Shown: positions 1 to 8,996 of the stretch, piece by piece
Layout of the letters: each line of letters begins with the position of its first letter
Position numbering within the stretch: the first letter of the stretch is position 1
Assembly: GCA_964627795.1 (NCBI GenBank)
Contig: CAZVLF010000001.1
Coordinates: 207,639-271,638, forward strand
DNA from: CANDYO01 sp964627795
GTDB lineage: Bacteria; Pseudomonadota; Alphaproteobacteria; Rickettsiales; CANDYO01
Direction of reading: 5' to 3'
DNA: 64,000 bases
Made by a program: the position numbers and the translations under genes
Notes under the pieces: model-generated
The model's input: only the letters and a program-made list of their open reading frames with translations
Told to the model about the DNA's origin: nothing
Databases searched by the model: none

Positions 1-232
1 TAAATTTAGTTCTCACTTGATCATTATTCCAAAGAGAGTCTAATTGTTTGGTAGTTATTGATTTATTATTAAATTGATTGATCAAAAATTTTACAATCTC
101 ATTTTTTTCCTTAGAGGTACTTTTGCTTAAAAATTCTTTTAATGAAAATATTTCTAAACTTTCAGCATGAATAATAGATGATAAAAATATAATACCAACA
201 AAGATACAAAGTCTTGTCTTAGAATTTCTCAT
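1..232 (-). CDS. GT90/CAP10-like exported protein, third tandem copy (partial, N-terminus only)
   Basis: Only the first 77 codons are present; the gene runs off the left edge of the window. It opens with a signal-peptide-like stretch ending in HA before ES at about residue 23. The following segment (a KEFL motif, then a QFNNKSI stretch and LDSLWNN) aligns by eye with the N-terminal region of the two full copies just upstream, which carry QFKDKKI and VNKLWNN at the same place. An AGGA Shine-Dalgarno-like site lies about 11 nt before the ATG, and the gap to the preceding gene's stop is 28 nt, so it is probably the last gene of a three-gene operon. Glycosyltransferase assignment rests on paralogy, since the catalytic region is outside the window. 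Confidence 0.75.
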   Translation of the reverse strand, partial: MRNSKTRLCIFVGIIFLSSIIHAESLEIFSLKEFLSKSTSKEKNEIVKFLINQFNNKSITTKQLDSLWNNDQVRTKF

Positions 233-260
233 ATATTATTTATTCCTACTAATTAGTATA

Positions 261-1511
261 TTACTTAAACCAACCATTCCAAATTCTAATAATTTTTGCC
301 TTTATTAGGAACGCTAAATTCTTCAACAGATTCTCCGTATTCATTGCTTCTGATGCTGGAGGAAGAGAAACACTAATTTGATTATCACTTTGAATTTTAC
401 TATATGCATTAAGTAAAATAACAGCATGTGATTCAATATCTTCAGAAGTTAAGTTATTTTCTACGAATCTATTAGCATTATTTATTATTGATTGGATTTC
501 TGGTTGATTTTCTTCTAACCATCTATATTGAGTTATTATATCTGTAAGATCATTTTTTATTGGAACATAATGGAATCCAGGCTTTAAAGCAGAATAATAC
601 CATTGAATTTTATTTGACTCTTGTTTAACTAAAACTGAGTTAGACAACATTATCCATGGAACTCTAGTTCCAGTGGCAGCATTACCATCAACTGAAACTA
701 AATATTTATATTTTAAATGATCTTCTTCAGTGACTTTTTCTTTCTGATAACCATCTAAAAGCTCTATCACTTCTTTAATTTTTTTTCCCTCTTCATCTTT
801 AGTAACTTGACTAAAATAATCAGTAAATTTTGCATCAGTAATAGATGGATAAGTTTTAGAAAATATAAGTAACTTTATACGATCTAACTTACTAAAATTA
901 GAGATTTTATAATATCCACCTGTTGCCCCTCCTCTCCAGAATAATTTATTTACTTTTTCTTCCCACTTATATTTAGATCTTGATTCTTTTATTTTAGCAA
1001 ACAAATCTCCCCATGACTTTTTTAAAAAATATCCATCAGGAAAAATGAACTTATTCATTTCAGCTTTAGAGTTTTTATCTTGAAACATAATAAAAGCAGG
1101 TACTTTCATACCTAGTGAATCTGGATTATCTTCACCAACAATTTGCTCTGTAAGATAAATAATAAAATCTACATCGGGAAGCTTATATTTTTTAGCCAAT
1201 TGTTGGAAATAATTTAATAATATAGGAAAATAAATTTGTCCTAAGTGATGTGCATTAGCAAATACTTGCTGATTGATAATTTGAAATCGTGCAATTCTCT
1301 TATCATTAGTTTGCCATAGTTGGTCTAAATCTTCTTTTGAAACCTTTTTTCCAATAAATTGTTCAGTCAAGCTATTTACAATTATTTCACGCTCTTTTGA
1401 ATAATTTTGATCAAGATAGGATTTTGCATTTAACTTTATTAGCTGCTCAGCATAACTAATTTTGCTTAAGATAATTATAGCTAAAAATATACGCGTGGTA
1501 TAGTTTAACAT
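261..1511 (-). CDS. GT90 (CAP10/Rumi-like) glycosyltransferase with signal peptide, second copy
   Basis: This 416-residue protein has an N-terminal signal peptide (residues 1-21, ending SYA) and then a soluble domain. Motifs typical of glycosyltransferase family 90 are visible: FWRGG near residue 192, YKYLVSVDG followed by NAATGTR near 270-280, and ALKPGFHYVPIKNDL near 310. These match the eukaryotic protein O-glucosyltransferase (POGLUT/Rumi) and CAP10 core motifs WRG, KYKY, AASFR and LKPW-HYIPVK. Family members transfer glucose or xylose from nucleotide sugars to proteins or polysaccharides; the acceptor here is unknown. The signal peptide implies a periplasmic, surface or secreted location. 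GGAG sits 6-7 nt before the ATG. It lies between two paralogues on the same strand. Confidence 0.85.
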   Translation of the reverse strand: MLNYTTRIFLAIIILSKISYAEQLIKLNAKSYLDQNYSKEREIIVNSLTEQFIGKKVSKEDLDQLWQTNDKRIARFQIINQQVFANAHHLGQIYFPILLNYFQQLAKKYKLPDVDFIIYLTEQIVGEDNPDSLGMKVPAFIMFQDKNSKAEMNKFIFPDGYFLKKSWGDLFAKIKESRSKYKWEEKVNKLFWRGGATGGYYKISNFSKLDRIKLLIFSKTYPSITDAKFTDYFSQVTKDEEGKKIKEVIELLDGYQKEKVTEEDHLKYKYLVSVDGNAATGTRVPWIMLSNSVLVKQESNKIQWYYSALKPGFHYVPIKNDLTDIITQYRWLEENQPEIQSIINNANRFVENNLTSEDIESHAVILLNAYSKIQSDNQISVSLPPASEAMNTENLLKNLAFLIKAKIIRIWNGWFK

Positions 1512-1675
1512 TTATGCTCCAAATTGGTAGGATTTCAACTTTTAATTAAAATAAATTATACATTTTCATCTAATGAAAATCCACTAAAAAGATAATAAAT
1601 CAAGTGAAACCTAGAATAAACAAGCTCTTTTTTATAATCTCTTACAGAGTTACTATTATAACCAATTTTCTTACT

Positions 1676-2983
1676 TTAATTCCAAGACTCTATCCAATCA
1701 AAAAATTTATCTTTATACTTTTCTACAAACATTTTAAATGCGTTTTTAAATAAAGTGCTATCAGAAAAAATCGGTAATGTTGGAGTAATCTCTTTATCTT
1801 GTTGTATTTTGGCATATTCATTAAGTAAAATTGCTACATGAGCATCTATTTGCTCTTCTTTTAAGTTATTCTCCACAAAACTATGTGCTTTATTTGAAAT
1901 TTCTTGTAGCTTGTCATCATTATTCTTCATCCATCCTAAAATTTCAAAAATATCACTTAAATCTGATTTTAAAGGTATATAATTATAATAAGGCTTTAAT
2001 GCTGAATAAAACCATTCTATTTTGGAGCTTTCCTGTTTAATTAATGCCGAATCAGAATACATAATCCATGGCACTCTCATGCCTGTTGCTGAATTTCCAT
2101 CAAGCGAAAGTAAGTATTTATATTTTAAATGATCCTCTTCATTAACTTTATTAAGCTTTGTTTCTGAAATGAGTTCTAGAACTTTTTTTAGCGATTTTCC
2201 TTTCTTATTATTTGGAAATTGTATCCCTACATATTCTACAATCTTTGCATCAATTAAATTAGGATAAATAGAAGATAAGAGAGAAATCTTAAGGCGAGGA
2301 AGCTTATCAATATTTGTAAAATTATATTCTAAAAAATCTCCAGTACTTCCACCTCTCCAAAAGATTTGTTTTTCTTTCTCTTCCCATTTTACTTTATCTC
2401 TTGCCATTGCAATCTTATAAAGCAAACCATGCCAATAACGTTTAAGGAAAAAGGGATCTGGAAAAATTAGCTTATCAACTTCATATTTATTCTTATTATC
2501 TTTAAACATAATAAAAGCTGGTATAGATAAAGTTTCTTCAGCCATACCACTCTCATAAGGTATGGTCTCTCTAAGATAAACTATAAAATCTACGTTAGGA
2601 ACTTTATATTTTTTTACAAATTTACTAAAGAATGTAGCTAGCATATAATAATAATTATAGCCGGTATGAAAATAACTTCTTTCATTAAGTTTAGTGGAAA
2701 AAGCATCTGTATAAAGCTTTTGATCAATAATTTGAAATCTTGCCATCATGTAAGTGGTTCTAAGCTTCTCATTATTCCATAACTTGTTTACTTGTTCTAA
2801 ATTTATTTTCTTATCTTTAAATTGCGTAATTAGATGTTTGATTATTTTTTCCCTTTCCCACGAATAATTTTCTTTTAAAAAATCCTCAGCAGTTATGTTT
2901 ATTAGATTTTCTCCATAAACTTTCAAGGAAAATAGAATTATAAGACTTGTTAAAAAATTCTTACTTTTATTTATAAGATTCAT
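1676..2983 (-). CDS. GT90 (CAP10/Rumi-like) glycosyltransferase with signal peptide, first copy
   Basis: A 435-residue paralogue of the next gene downstream. It begins with a signal peptide of about 24 residues ending VYG. GT90 hallmarks are present: FWRGG near residue 205, LKYKYLLSLDG then NSATGMR near 290-300, and ALKPYYNYIPLKSDL near 328. Relative to the second copy it has small insertions, notably near residues 110-125 (YFHTGYNYYY) and near 220. It is the promoter-proximal gene of the tandem set; a candidate promoter lies at 3030-3058. No strong Shine-Dalgarno precedes the ATG. The catalytic fold is well supported; the donor sugar and acceptor cannot be inferred from sequence alone. Confidence 0.85.
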   Translation of the reverse strand: MNLINKSKNFLTSLIILFSLKVYGENLINITAEDFLKENYSWEREKIIKHLITQFKDKKINLEQVNKLWNNEKLRTTYMMARFQIIDQKLYTDAFSTKLNERSYFHTGYNYYYMLATFFSKFVKKYKVPNVDFIVYLRETIPYESGMAEETLSIPAFIMFKDNKNKYEVDKLIFPDPFFLKRYWHGLLYKIAMARDKVKWEEKEKQIFWRGGSTGDFLEYNFTNIDKLPRLKISLLSSIYPNLIDAKIVEYVGIQFPNNKKGKSLKKVLELISETKLNKVNEEDHLKYKYLLSLDGNSATGMRVPWIMYSDSALIKQESSKIEWFYSALKPYYNYIPLKSDLSDIFEILGWMKNNDDKLQEISNKAHSFVENNLKEEQIDAHVAILLNEYAKIQQDKEITPTLPIFSDSTLFKNAFKMFVEKYKDKFFDWIESWN

Positions 2984-3029
2984 ACATAAAATTTTATACT
3001 TGAAAGATACTTATTATTCATATTTCCAT

Positions 3030-3058
3030 ATATAATACAATTTATATTTTTCAATCAA
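3030..3058 (-). promoter_or_regulatory. candidate sigma-70 promoter for the GT90 cluster
   Basis: On the minus strand TTGATT (3053-3058) is separated by 17 nt from TTATAT (3030-3035), giving a leader of about 40 nt before the first GT90 start at 2983. In DNA this AT-rich, chance matches are common, so this is a candidate only. Confidence 0.35.
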
Positions 3059-3087
3059 TATTGTTATATTACCACCTTTTATAAACC

Positions 3088-3093
3088 TATAAT
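3088..3093 (+). promoter_or_regulatory. candidate -10 element for prfB
   Basis: A perfect TATAAT lies about 77 nt upstream of the prfB start codon in the divergent gap 2984-3169. No convincing -35 hexamer is found at 16-18 nt, so the site is tentative. Confidence 0.25.
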
Positions 3094-3169
3094 TAAAAAG
3101 AATATATTTCTGCGTTATTGAAAATTTACAAAAAAAATGTTAAAAATAAAAACCTAATAAGAGGTTTAA

Positions 3170-4271
3170 ATGAAAACGGAAACAGAAAATTTAATTAAAG
3201 AAATTCAAGCAAGTTTAGATTTGCTAAGGGGGTCTCTTTGACTATGACAATGCAGTTATAAAACTAAAAGACTTAGAAGTGCAAGCTAGCGATTCTAATC
3301 TTTGGGATAATCAACAAAGAGCACAAAGAATTCTTCAAGAAAAAAATTATTTATCTGAACAACTTAATCAATATGATAATTTATGTTTAAGTTTCAATGA
3401 TGCAAAAGAGTTACTTGAAATTGGAGAGGAAGAAAAGAACCATTCTCTTATAGAAGGAATAGAAAAGGACCTTCTTGTTTTATCTAACCATACTAAATCA
3501 CTTGAAGCTGAATGTTTATTCTCAGGAGAAGCTGATGACAAAGAATGTTTTCTTGAAATTCATGCTGGAGCTGGTGGCACTGAAAGCCATGATTGGGCTC
3601 AGATGCTTCTTAGAATGTATATGAGATGGGCCGAAAAACACAAGTTTAAAATAGAATTTATTGATCAAATAACTGGTGAAGAAGCAGGAATAAAATCGGT
3701 AGTTCTTAAAATTCATGGAAGAAAAGCTTATGGCTACTGCAAGTGTGAAAATGGTGTTCATCGTTTAGTAAGAATTTCTCCTTTTAATGCTGCTGGAAAA
3801 AGGCAAACCAGTTTTGCAAGTGTTTTTTCTTACCCTGTTCTTACCGACGATATCAACATTGAAACCAATGAAAAAGATCTAAGAATTGACACTTATCGGG
3901 CCTCAGGAGCTGGAGGACAACATGTTAATACCACAGACAGTGCTGTTAGAATTACTCATATTCCAAGTGGAATTGTAGTACAATGCCAAAATGATCGCTC
4001 TCAGCATAAAAATAAAGCTGAAGCTATGTCTATGCTTAAAGCAAAACTATATGAAGTAGAATTAAGAAATAGACAAGAAAAAATAGACCAGCTTAATCAA
4101 TCAAAAACTGAAATAGGATGGGGACATCAGATTCGTTCTTATGTATTGCATCCATATAGAATGGTAAAAGATTTAAGAACTGACTTTGAAACAAGCGATA
4201 CAGATGCTGTATTAGATGGAGCTTTGGACGATTTTATGATTGCTTATTTAAAATCTTTAGCCATTAAGTGA
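3170..4271 (+). CDS. prfB: peptide chain release factor 2, with programmed +1 frameshift
   Basis: RF2 recognises UGA and UAA codons and triggers peptide release on the ribosome. Translation starts at the ATG at 3170 and reads 23 codons to an in-frame TGA at 3239-3241. The site is the classic autoregulatory one: an internal Shine-Dalgarno AGGGGG, then CTT TGA C. A +1 shift on CTT continues from GAC at 3240, so the product is join(3170..3238, 3240..4271), 366 residues, matching the usual RF2 length near 365. The catalytic GGQ lies in SGAGGQHVN, and the stop-recognition SPF tripeptide in RISPFNAAG. A GTG at 3279 is in the shifted frame but would remove the N-terminal helices and is not the true start. 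Low RF2 levels are expected to raise frameshifting and so RF2 output. Confidence 0.96.
3230..3242 (+). promoter_or_regulatory. RF2 programmed +1 frameshift site
   Basis: The sequence has an SD-like AGGGGG about three nucleotides upstream of the slippery CTT codon, followed by TGA then C. This is the same arrangement used by prfB in Escherichia coli and most bacteria, and is the only way to join the two open frames. Confidence 0.95.
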
Positions 4272-4291
4272 AATTTACAGATAAACTTACT

Positions 4292-4328
4292 AATAACTTT
4301 CTTAAAAAATATTTTTAAGAAAGTTATT
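4292..4328. terminator. bidirectional hairpin between convergent prfB and rodA
   Basis: A perfect 17-bp inverted repeat (4292-4308 with 4312-4328) with an ATA loop lies between the two convergent stop codons and overlaps the last codons of rodA. The stem is AT-rich and the following T-runs are weak, so termination strength is uncertain. Confidence 0.5.
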
Positions 4329-5429
4329 TATTGTTTGTTTACTGTGAATATGGACTGAAAGAATTAGGCCAAATCCTAATAAAATAGTCATCATTATTGT
4401 TCCTCCATAAGACAAAAGCGGCAATGGCACCCCAACAGCTGGAAGTATTCCCATTACCATTCCCATATTTATAAAAACATGGAGAAAAAACATACTAGTT
4501 ATCCCTATTGCAAGTAGGCCTCCAAACTTTGATTTACTATTTAAGCCAATCAAATAGCAATAAAATATGATCCAAGCATAAATTAGCAATAATATAATTC
4601 CACCTAACATACCCCATTCTTCACAAAGCATGGTAAAAACAAAATCTGTTTGATGTTCCGGCAAGAACTGTAACTGGCTTTGGGTACCTCTCATAAAACC
4701 TTTCCCAAAAAAACCTCCTGAACCTATTGCAATCTTTGACTGAATAATATTATAGCTTGCTCCAAGAGGATCACGCTCAGGATCAATAAAGGTTAAGATT
4801 CTTTTTTTCTGATAATCATGAAGAAATTGCCAAATAATTGGTAGTGCTACAGCTAATAAAATGGAACCCGTTATAAAAACCCATCTTTTAACCCCTGCCA
4901 CAAAAAATATCATTACTCCCATCATCAGTAATATCATTCCTGTTCCTAAATCAGGCTGTTTGATTATTAGCGAGGCAGGGATAATTAACATTAAAGTCGG
5001 TACAAAAAGATGATAAAATTTAATTTTTTTCTCATGTAGATCATGAAAATATCTAGCAAGAGCAAATACCATGGCTATCTTCATTAATTCAGAAGGCTGT
5101 AACCTGATTATGCCTAAATCAATCCATCTCGTTGCTCCCATAGCAGTGTGGCCAAGAAGATGAACTAAAATAAGCAGCATAAGGGCCAGATAATAAAAAA
5201 AATAGGAAAACTTATACCAAAATTTTAACTCTATAGTAGCCATAAAAAGCATAACAGGCATAAAAATTGCAAAATGTGTCATCTGTTTTGCAGCCCACGG
5301 ATATATATTTCCTTTAGCAGCTGAATACATTTGAATAAAGCCAAAGAAAGATACTAAAGAAATTAGCAAAACTAAGGATAAAGGAACTTTATGAATTTTT
5401 TTAATGTAACCAAGAAATATATCTCTCAT
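4302..5429 (-). CDS. rodA: rod-shape SEDS peptidoglycan glycosyltransferase RodA
   Basis: A 375-residue polytopic membrane protein of the SEDS (FtsW/RodA/SpoVE) family, which polymerises lipid II glycan strands during cell elongation with a class B PBP partner. Visible markers are GATRWIDLG near residue 97 followed by LQPSELMKIA, and FLPEHQTDFVFTMLCEEWG near residue 258; the latter form is typical of RodA rather than FtsW. The C-terminal PLLSYGG motif is also present. About ten membrane segments are evident. AGG lies just upstream of the ATG. No PBP2 (mrdA) gene is adjacent. Its presence with murF and mraY argues for a peptidoglycan-making cell. Confidence 0.93.
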   Translation of the reverse strand: MRDIFLGYIKKIHKVPLSLVLLISLVSFFGFIQMYSAAKGNIYPWAAKQMTHFAIFMPVMLFMATIELKFWYKFSYFFYYLALMLLILVHLLGHTAMGATRWIDLGIIRLQPSELMKIAMVFALARYFHDLHEKKIKFYHLFVPTLMLIIPASLIIKQPDLGTGMILLMMGVMIFFVAGVKRWVFITGSILLAVALPIIWQFLHDYQKKRILTFIDPERDPLGASYNIIQSKIAIGSGGFFGKGFMRGTQSQLQFLPEHQTDFVFTMLCEEWGMLGGIILLLIYAWIIFYCYLIGLNSKSKFGGLLAIGITSMFFLHVFINMGMVMGILPAVGVPLPLLSYGGTIMMTILLGFGLILSVHIHSKQTINNFLKNIF

Positions 5430-5526
5430 TTTAACCTAGTTTGATTAACTTAAGCTTTGAATAACTGATAAAGTTTAGAAAACACTAAATGCTTTTTCTT
5501 TAGTTAAACAATACATTAAACTTTGC

Positions 5527-6918
5527 CTATATATGTATAGATCTTGAAAAGGCATTAAGTACTGATTCATGCATCATTTCAGATAAAGTTGGATGAGCAA
5601 AAATAGTATTAAATAAATCTTCTTCTGTTCCTTCCATAATTTTATGTATAGCAAAGCCTTGAATCATTTCGGTTACTTCAGCACCAATCATATGTGCTCC
5701 AAGCAATTCTCCGGTCTTTCCATCAAAAATAGTCTTAATTAGGCCATTTGTTTCTCCCATAGCAATAGCTTTACCGTTAGCCATAAAAGGAAATCTACCA
5801 ACTTTTATATCATAACCCTTATCTTTTGCTTGTTTTTCAGTAAGTCCAATACTTGCAATTTGTGGCATTGAATAAGTACAACCTGGTATGTTAAGTTTAT
5901 TAATTTCATGAATATTTTTCTTACCCGATATTTTCTCAGCTACTAAGATACCTTCATGGCTGGCTTTATGGGCAAGCCAAGGACCGTGAATAACATCTCC
6001 AATTGCGTAAATATTAGGCTCATCAGTTTGACAATATTTATTTACTGCTATTCTACCATTTTCTAATTTTATCTTCGTTTTTTCTAAACCTAAATTCTCA
6101 GTATTTGCAACTATTCCAACAGCCATAAGAATTTTCTCAGCATTAATTTTTAACTCTTTACCTTGAGAGTTAATATATGCTGTTAAATCATTTTTATTTC
6201 TATCAATCTTGCTAACCTGGCTTGAACATAGAATTTCAATCCCCTGTTTTGCAAATGATTTATGCGCAATAGAAGCTATTTCTTCATCTTCTGCCGGTAG
6301 AATTCTTTCAAACATCTCTATTAAAGTGACTTTGGCTCCCATATTTCGGTAAAAGCTTGCAAATTCTACACCAATAGCTCCTGAGCCTACAATTATCATT
6401 GATTTAGGTATCTCTTTTGGAACTAATGCTTCTCTATAAGTCCATATATATTTTTCATCAGCTTCAAATCCAGGAATTATTCTTGCTCTCGCTCCTGTTG
6501 CTACAATAATATTTTTGGCCTTTACTTGAGTTATTTTTTCACCACTAGTGATTTGAACATTATTTTTATCTAATATTTTGGCCTCTCCCAAAATTGTCTC
6601 AACTTTATTTTTCTTTAATAAATGAGCAATACCTCCACTAAGCTGTCCTGCTACATCTCTGGATCTTTGAACTATCTTGTTAAAGTCAAATTTTATGTTA
6701 TCTGCACTAAAACCATATTGATCAAGGTTATGTAAAAGATGATTAATCTCAGAACATTTAAGTAAAGCTTTTGTTGGAATACATCCCCAATTCAAGCATA
6801 TACCACCTAAATGTTGTCTTTCTATAATAGCTGTTTTAAGCCCTAACTGCGCTGCTCTAATTGCAGCAACATATCCACCTGGTCCTGCACCAATAACTAC
6901 AACATCAAACTCTGACAT
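5527..6918 (-). CDS. lpd: dihydrolipoyl dehydrogenase (E3)
   Basis: This FAD enzyme reoxidises dihydrolipoamide in the pyruvate and 2-oxoglutarate dehydrogenase complexes, making NADH. At 463 residues it is full length. The FAD-binding GAGPGG lies at residues 11-16, the redox-active disulfide at C41 and C46 (CLNWGC), an NAD-binding GSGAIGVEFA motif near 177, and the catalytic His-Glu pair in HPTLSE (about H442/E447). AAGGGAA sits about 10 nt upstream of the ATG. No E1 or E2 gene adjoins it, so it may be shared between complexes. Confidence 0.95.
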   Translation of the reverse strand: MSEFDVVVIGAGPGGYVAAIRAAQLGLKTAIIERQHLGGICLNWGCIPTKALLKCSEINHLLHNLDQYGFSADNIKFDFNKIVQRSRDVAGQLSGGIAHLLKKNKVETILGEAKILDKNNVQITSGEKITQVKAKNIIVATGARARIIPGFEADEKYIWTYREALVPKEIPKSMIIVGSGAIGVEFASFYRNMGAKVTLIEMFERILPAEDEEIASIAHKSFAKQGIEILCSSQVSKIDRNKNDLTAYINSQGKELKINAEKILMAVGIVANTENLGLEKTKIKLENGRIAVNKYCQTDEPNIYAIGDVIHGPWLAHKASHEGILVAEKISGKKNIHEINKLNIPGCTYSMPQIASIGLTEKQAKDKGYDIKVGRFPFMANGKAIAMGETNGLIKTIFDGKTGELLGAHMIGAEVTEMIQGFAIHKIMEGTEEDLFNTIFAHPTLSEMMHESVLNAFSRSIHI

Positions 6919-7055
6919 ATTTTTAATTCCCTTAAAGCTATTTGATTTTCTTAAACTTTAAAAATAAATATTCTTTCTGTAAAGAAAATAATAGATGATT
7001 TTTTCCTTAAATGTCTTTAATCTTAATATATATCTTAATTTATTATAAGGGTGTT

Positions 7056-7838
7056 ATGATTTTATCGCATAAAAATGCAATTATTACTGGTTCAACAAGC
7101 GGTATTGGCTTAGGAATAGCCTCTGTTTTAAGCAAGGCAGGTTGTAACATAATGTTGAATGGATTTGCAGATCCACAAACTATAAATAAAATAAAAGCTG
7201 AACTAGAAATTTTTGGTAATAAAATTTCCTATATAAATGCTGATATAAGCGATCCTAAACAGGTTAAAGAAATGATATATCATACTGAAAATGAGTTTGG
7301 TTCAGTTGATATTCTGGTTAACAATGCAGGCATCCAACATGTGGATCCTATTGATCAATTTCCAGAAGAATCCTGGGATAAAATTATTTCAATCAATCTT
7401 TCAGCTGCCTTTCATGCAATTAAACATTCTCTTCCTATAATGAGAAAAAATGGCTGGGGACGCATAATTAATATAGCATCTGCCCATGGATTGGTTGCAT
7501 CTATTAACAAATCAGCCTATGTGGCAGCTAAACATGGCATAGTGGGGTTAACAAAGGTTATTGGACTTGAAACTGCTCAAGAAAATATTACTTGCAACGC
7601 TATCTGTCCAGGATGGGTACTAACCCCTCTAGTACAAAAGCAAATTGATGACAATGCAAAGACACAAAATATCACAGTTAAGCAAGCGGAGATTAATTTA
7701 CTCGCTGAAAAGCAGCCTTCCTTAAAATTCGTATCTCCACACCAAATAGGAGAAATGATTTTATTTTTATGTTCTGATGCAGCCTCTCAAATTAAAGGTA
7801 CAGCAATTTCTATCGATGGAGGATGGACAGCAAGATAA
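7056..7838 (+). CDS. 3-hydroxybutyrate dehydrogenase-like short-chain dehydrogenase
   Basis: A classical SDR of 260 residues. The Rossmann motif TGSTSGIG is at residues 11-18, NNAG at 89-92, and the YxxxK active site at Y145/K149 with an upstream serine near 132. The length and the sequence AHGLVASINKSAYVAAKHG are typical of D-beta-hydroxybutyrate dehydrogenase (interconverting 3-hydroxybutyrate and acetoacetate with NAD). I chose the ATG at 7056, preceded by AAGG, over an in-frame ATG at 7011 that would add 15 hydrophobic residues not expected before the first strand. Its stop overlaps the next start (TAATG), implying translational coupling. Another SDR activity cannot be excluded. Confidence 0.8.
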   Translation: MILSHKNAIITGSTSGIGLGIASVLSKAGCNIMLNGFADPQTINKIKAELEIFGNKISYINADISDPKQVKEMIYHTENEFGSVDILVNNAGIQHVDPIDQFPEESWDKIISINLSAAFHAIKHSLPIMRKNGWGRIINIASAHGLVASINKSAYVAAKHGIVGLTKVIGLETAQENITCNAICPGWVLTPLVQKQIDDNAKTQNITVKQAEINLLAEKQPSLKFVSPHQIGEMILFLCSDAASQIKGTAISIDGGWTAR

Positions 7839-8143
7839 TGCTTTTTAAAGAAGACTTACCAATAAAGATATTAGAAGATAAGGTGTTGCTATATATAAAA
7901 GTAACACCTAAAGCTTCTAAGTCAAGAATTGGCAAGATTTTTAATAATCTTTTAAAAATTTACGTTACTGACACACCTGAGGCTGGACAAGCAAATAAAG
8001 CTGTATTAGAATTAATTTCACAGACTTTTAAAATTAGTAAAAGCTATATTTCAATAACTCATGGCTTAACTGATCAAAATAAAGTCATTGAAATTCGGGG
8101 GGTTCCTGAGAAAATAATTCAAATCTTATTAACTGGAATATAG
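7838..8143 (+). CDS. DUF167 (YggU) family protein
   Basis: A 101-residue protein with the DUF167 signature: KVTPKASKSRIG near the N-terminus, then TDTPEAGQANKAVLELIS and a C-terminal GLTDQNKVIEI segment. The family has a known fold but no established function. The start at 7838 overlaps the stop of the preceding dehydrogenase (TAATG); an earlier in-frame ATG at 7823 lies immediately against GGAGG with no spacing and is less likely. It lies 3 nt before the carboxypeptidase gene, so the four genes from 7056 to 9995 probably form one transcript. Confidence 0.85.
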   Translation: MLFKEDLPIKILEDKVLLYIKVTPKASKSRIGKIFNNLLKIYVTDTPEAGQANKAVLELISQTFKISKSYISITHGLTDQNKVIEIRGVPEKIIQILLTGI

Positions 8144-8146
8144 TTT

Positions 8147-8995
8147 ATGTTAAGCAAGCTTAAGATATTTTGTACATTGGTTCTACTTTTCTTATCTAGC
8201 TTATCAAATGCTTATCATCTTAAGAAATCCAGTTTAGTTATTGATATCAATTCAGGAAGAGTTTTACATAATAATTGCGCCCATGAAGCTCGATATCCTG
8301 CTTCTTTAGTTAAAATGATGACCCTTTACCTCACTTTTGAAAAATTAAGCAAAAAAGAGCTTAAACTTGACCAATATATTTATGTCTCAAAAAAAGCTGC
8401 ATCCATGCCACGAACAAATATGAATTTAAAGGCTGGATCTCGTATTCCTGTACGCAAAGCTATTTTAGGACTTATTGTTCACTCTAGTAATGATGCTGCG
8501 GTGGCTTTAGCTGAGGCTATTGGAGGAACTGAAAAGAATTTTGTTAAACTAATGAATAACAAAGCCAAACAACTTAAAATGAATAAAACTATTTATCAGA
8601 ATGCTTCTGGTTGGCACCACAGAAACCAAAGAAGTTCTGCTCATGATACTGCATTACTGGCTATTGCATTGAAAAAAAATTTTCCTAAGTATTTTCCCTT
8701 TTTTTCTGTAACAAGTTTTATTTATGAAGGAAAAAGATATCATAGTCATAATCATGTAATGAAAATGTATCAATATGCTAATGGGTTAAAAACTGGATTT
8801 ACTAATCCTTCCGGTTTTAATCTTGCTACCACGGCCAATAAAAATGGCAGGGAATTAGTTGGGGTGGTTCTAGGGGAAAGCACTGCTAAATCAAGGGATA
8901 AATATATGGTTAAACTTCTTGAAAACTGCTTTAAAAAAGTAAACTACCCTGCTACAATACCTACACTTAGTGCAAATATGTACCATTCAAATTAA
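8147..8995 (+). CDS. D-alanyl-D-alanine carboxypeptidase (S11, PBP5/DacF type), short form
   Basis: A 282-residue exported penicillin-binding protein that trims the terminal D-Ala from peptidoglycan stem peptides. A signal peptide covers residues 1-22 (ending SNA). All three active-site motifs are present: SLVK (S53-K56), SSN (113-115) and KTG (215-217). The protein ends soon after the catalytic domain, so it lacks the C-terminal beta domain and amphipathic membrane anchor of E. coli PBP5, as in several small alphaproteobacterial versions. It supports an active peptidoglycan pathway. Confidence 0.9.
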   Translation: MLSKLKIFCTLVLLFLSSLSNAYHLKKSSLVIDINSGRVLHNNCAHEARYPASLVKMMTLYLTFEKLSKKELKLDQYIYVSKKAASMPRTNMNLKAGSRIPVRKAILGLIVHSSNDAAVALAEAIGGTEKNFVKLMNNKAKQLKMNKTIYQNASGWHHRNQRSSAHDTALLAIALKKNFPKYFPFFSVTSFIYEGKRYHSHNHVMKMYQYANGLKTGFTNPSGFNLATTANKNGRELVGVVLGESTAKSRDKYMVKLLENCFKKVNYPATIPTLSANMYHSN

Positions 8996-8996
8996 T

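Noticed and set aside
3279..4271. prfB beginning at the GTG at 3279
   Set aside because: It would lose the N-terminal region; the frameshift site and leader frame upstream explain the true gene.
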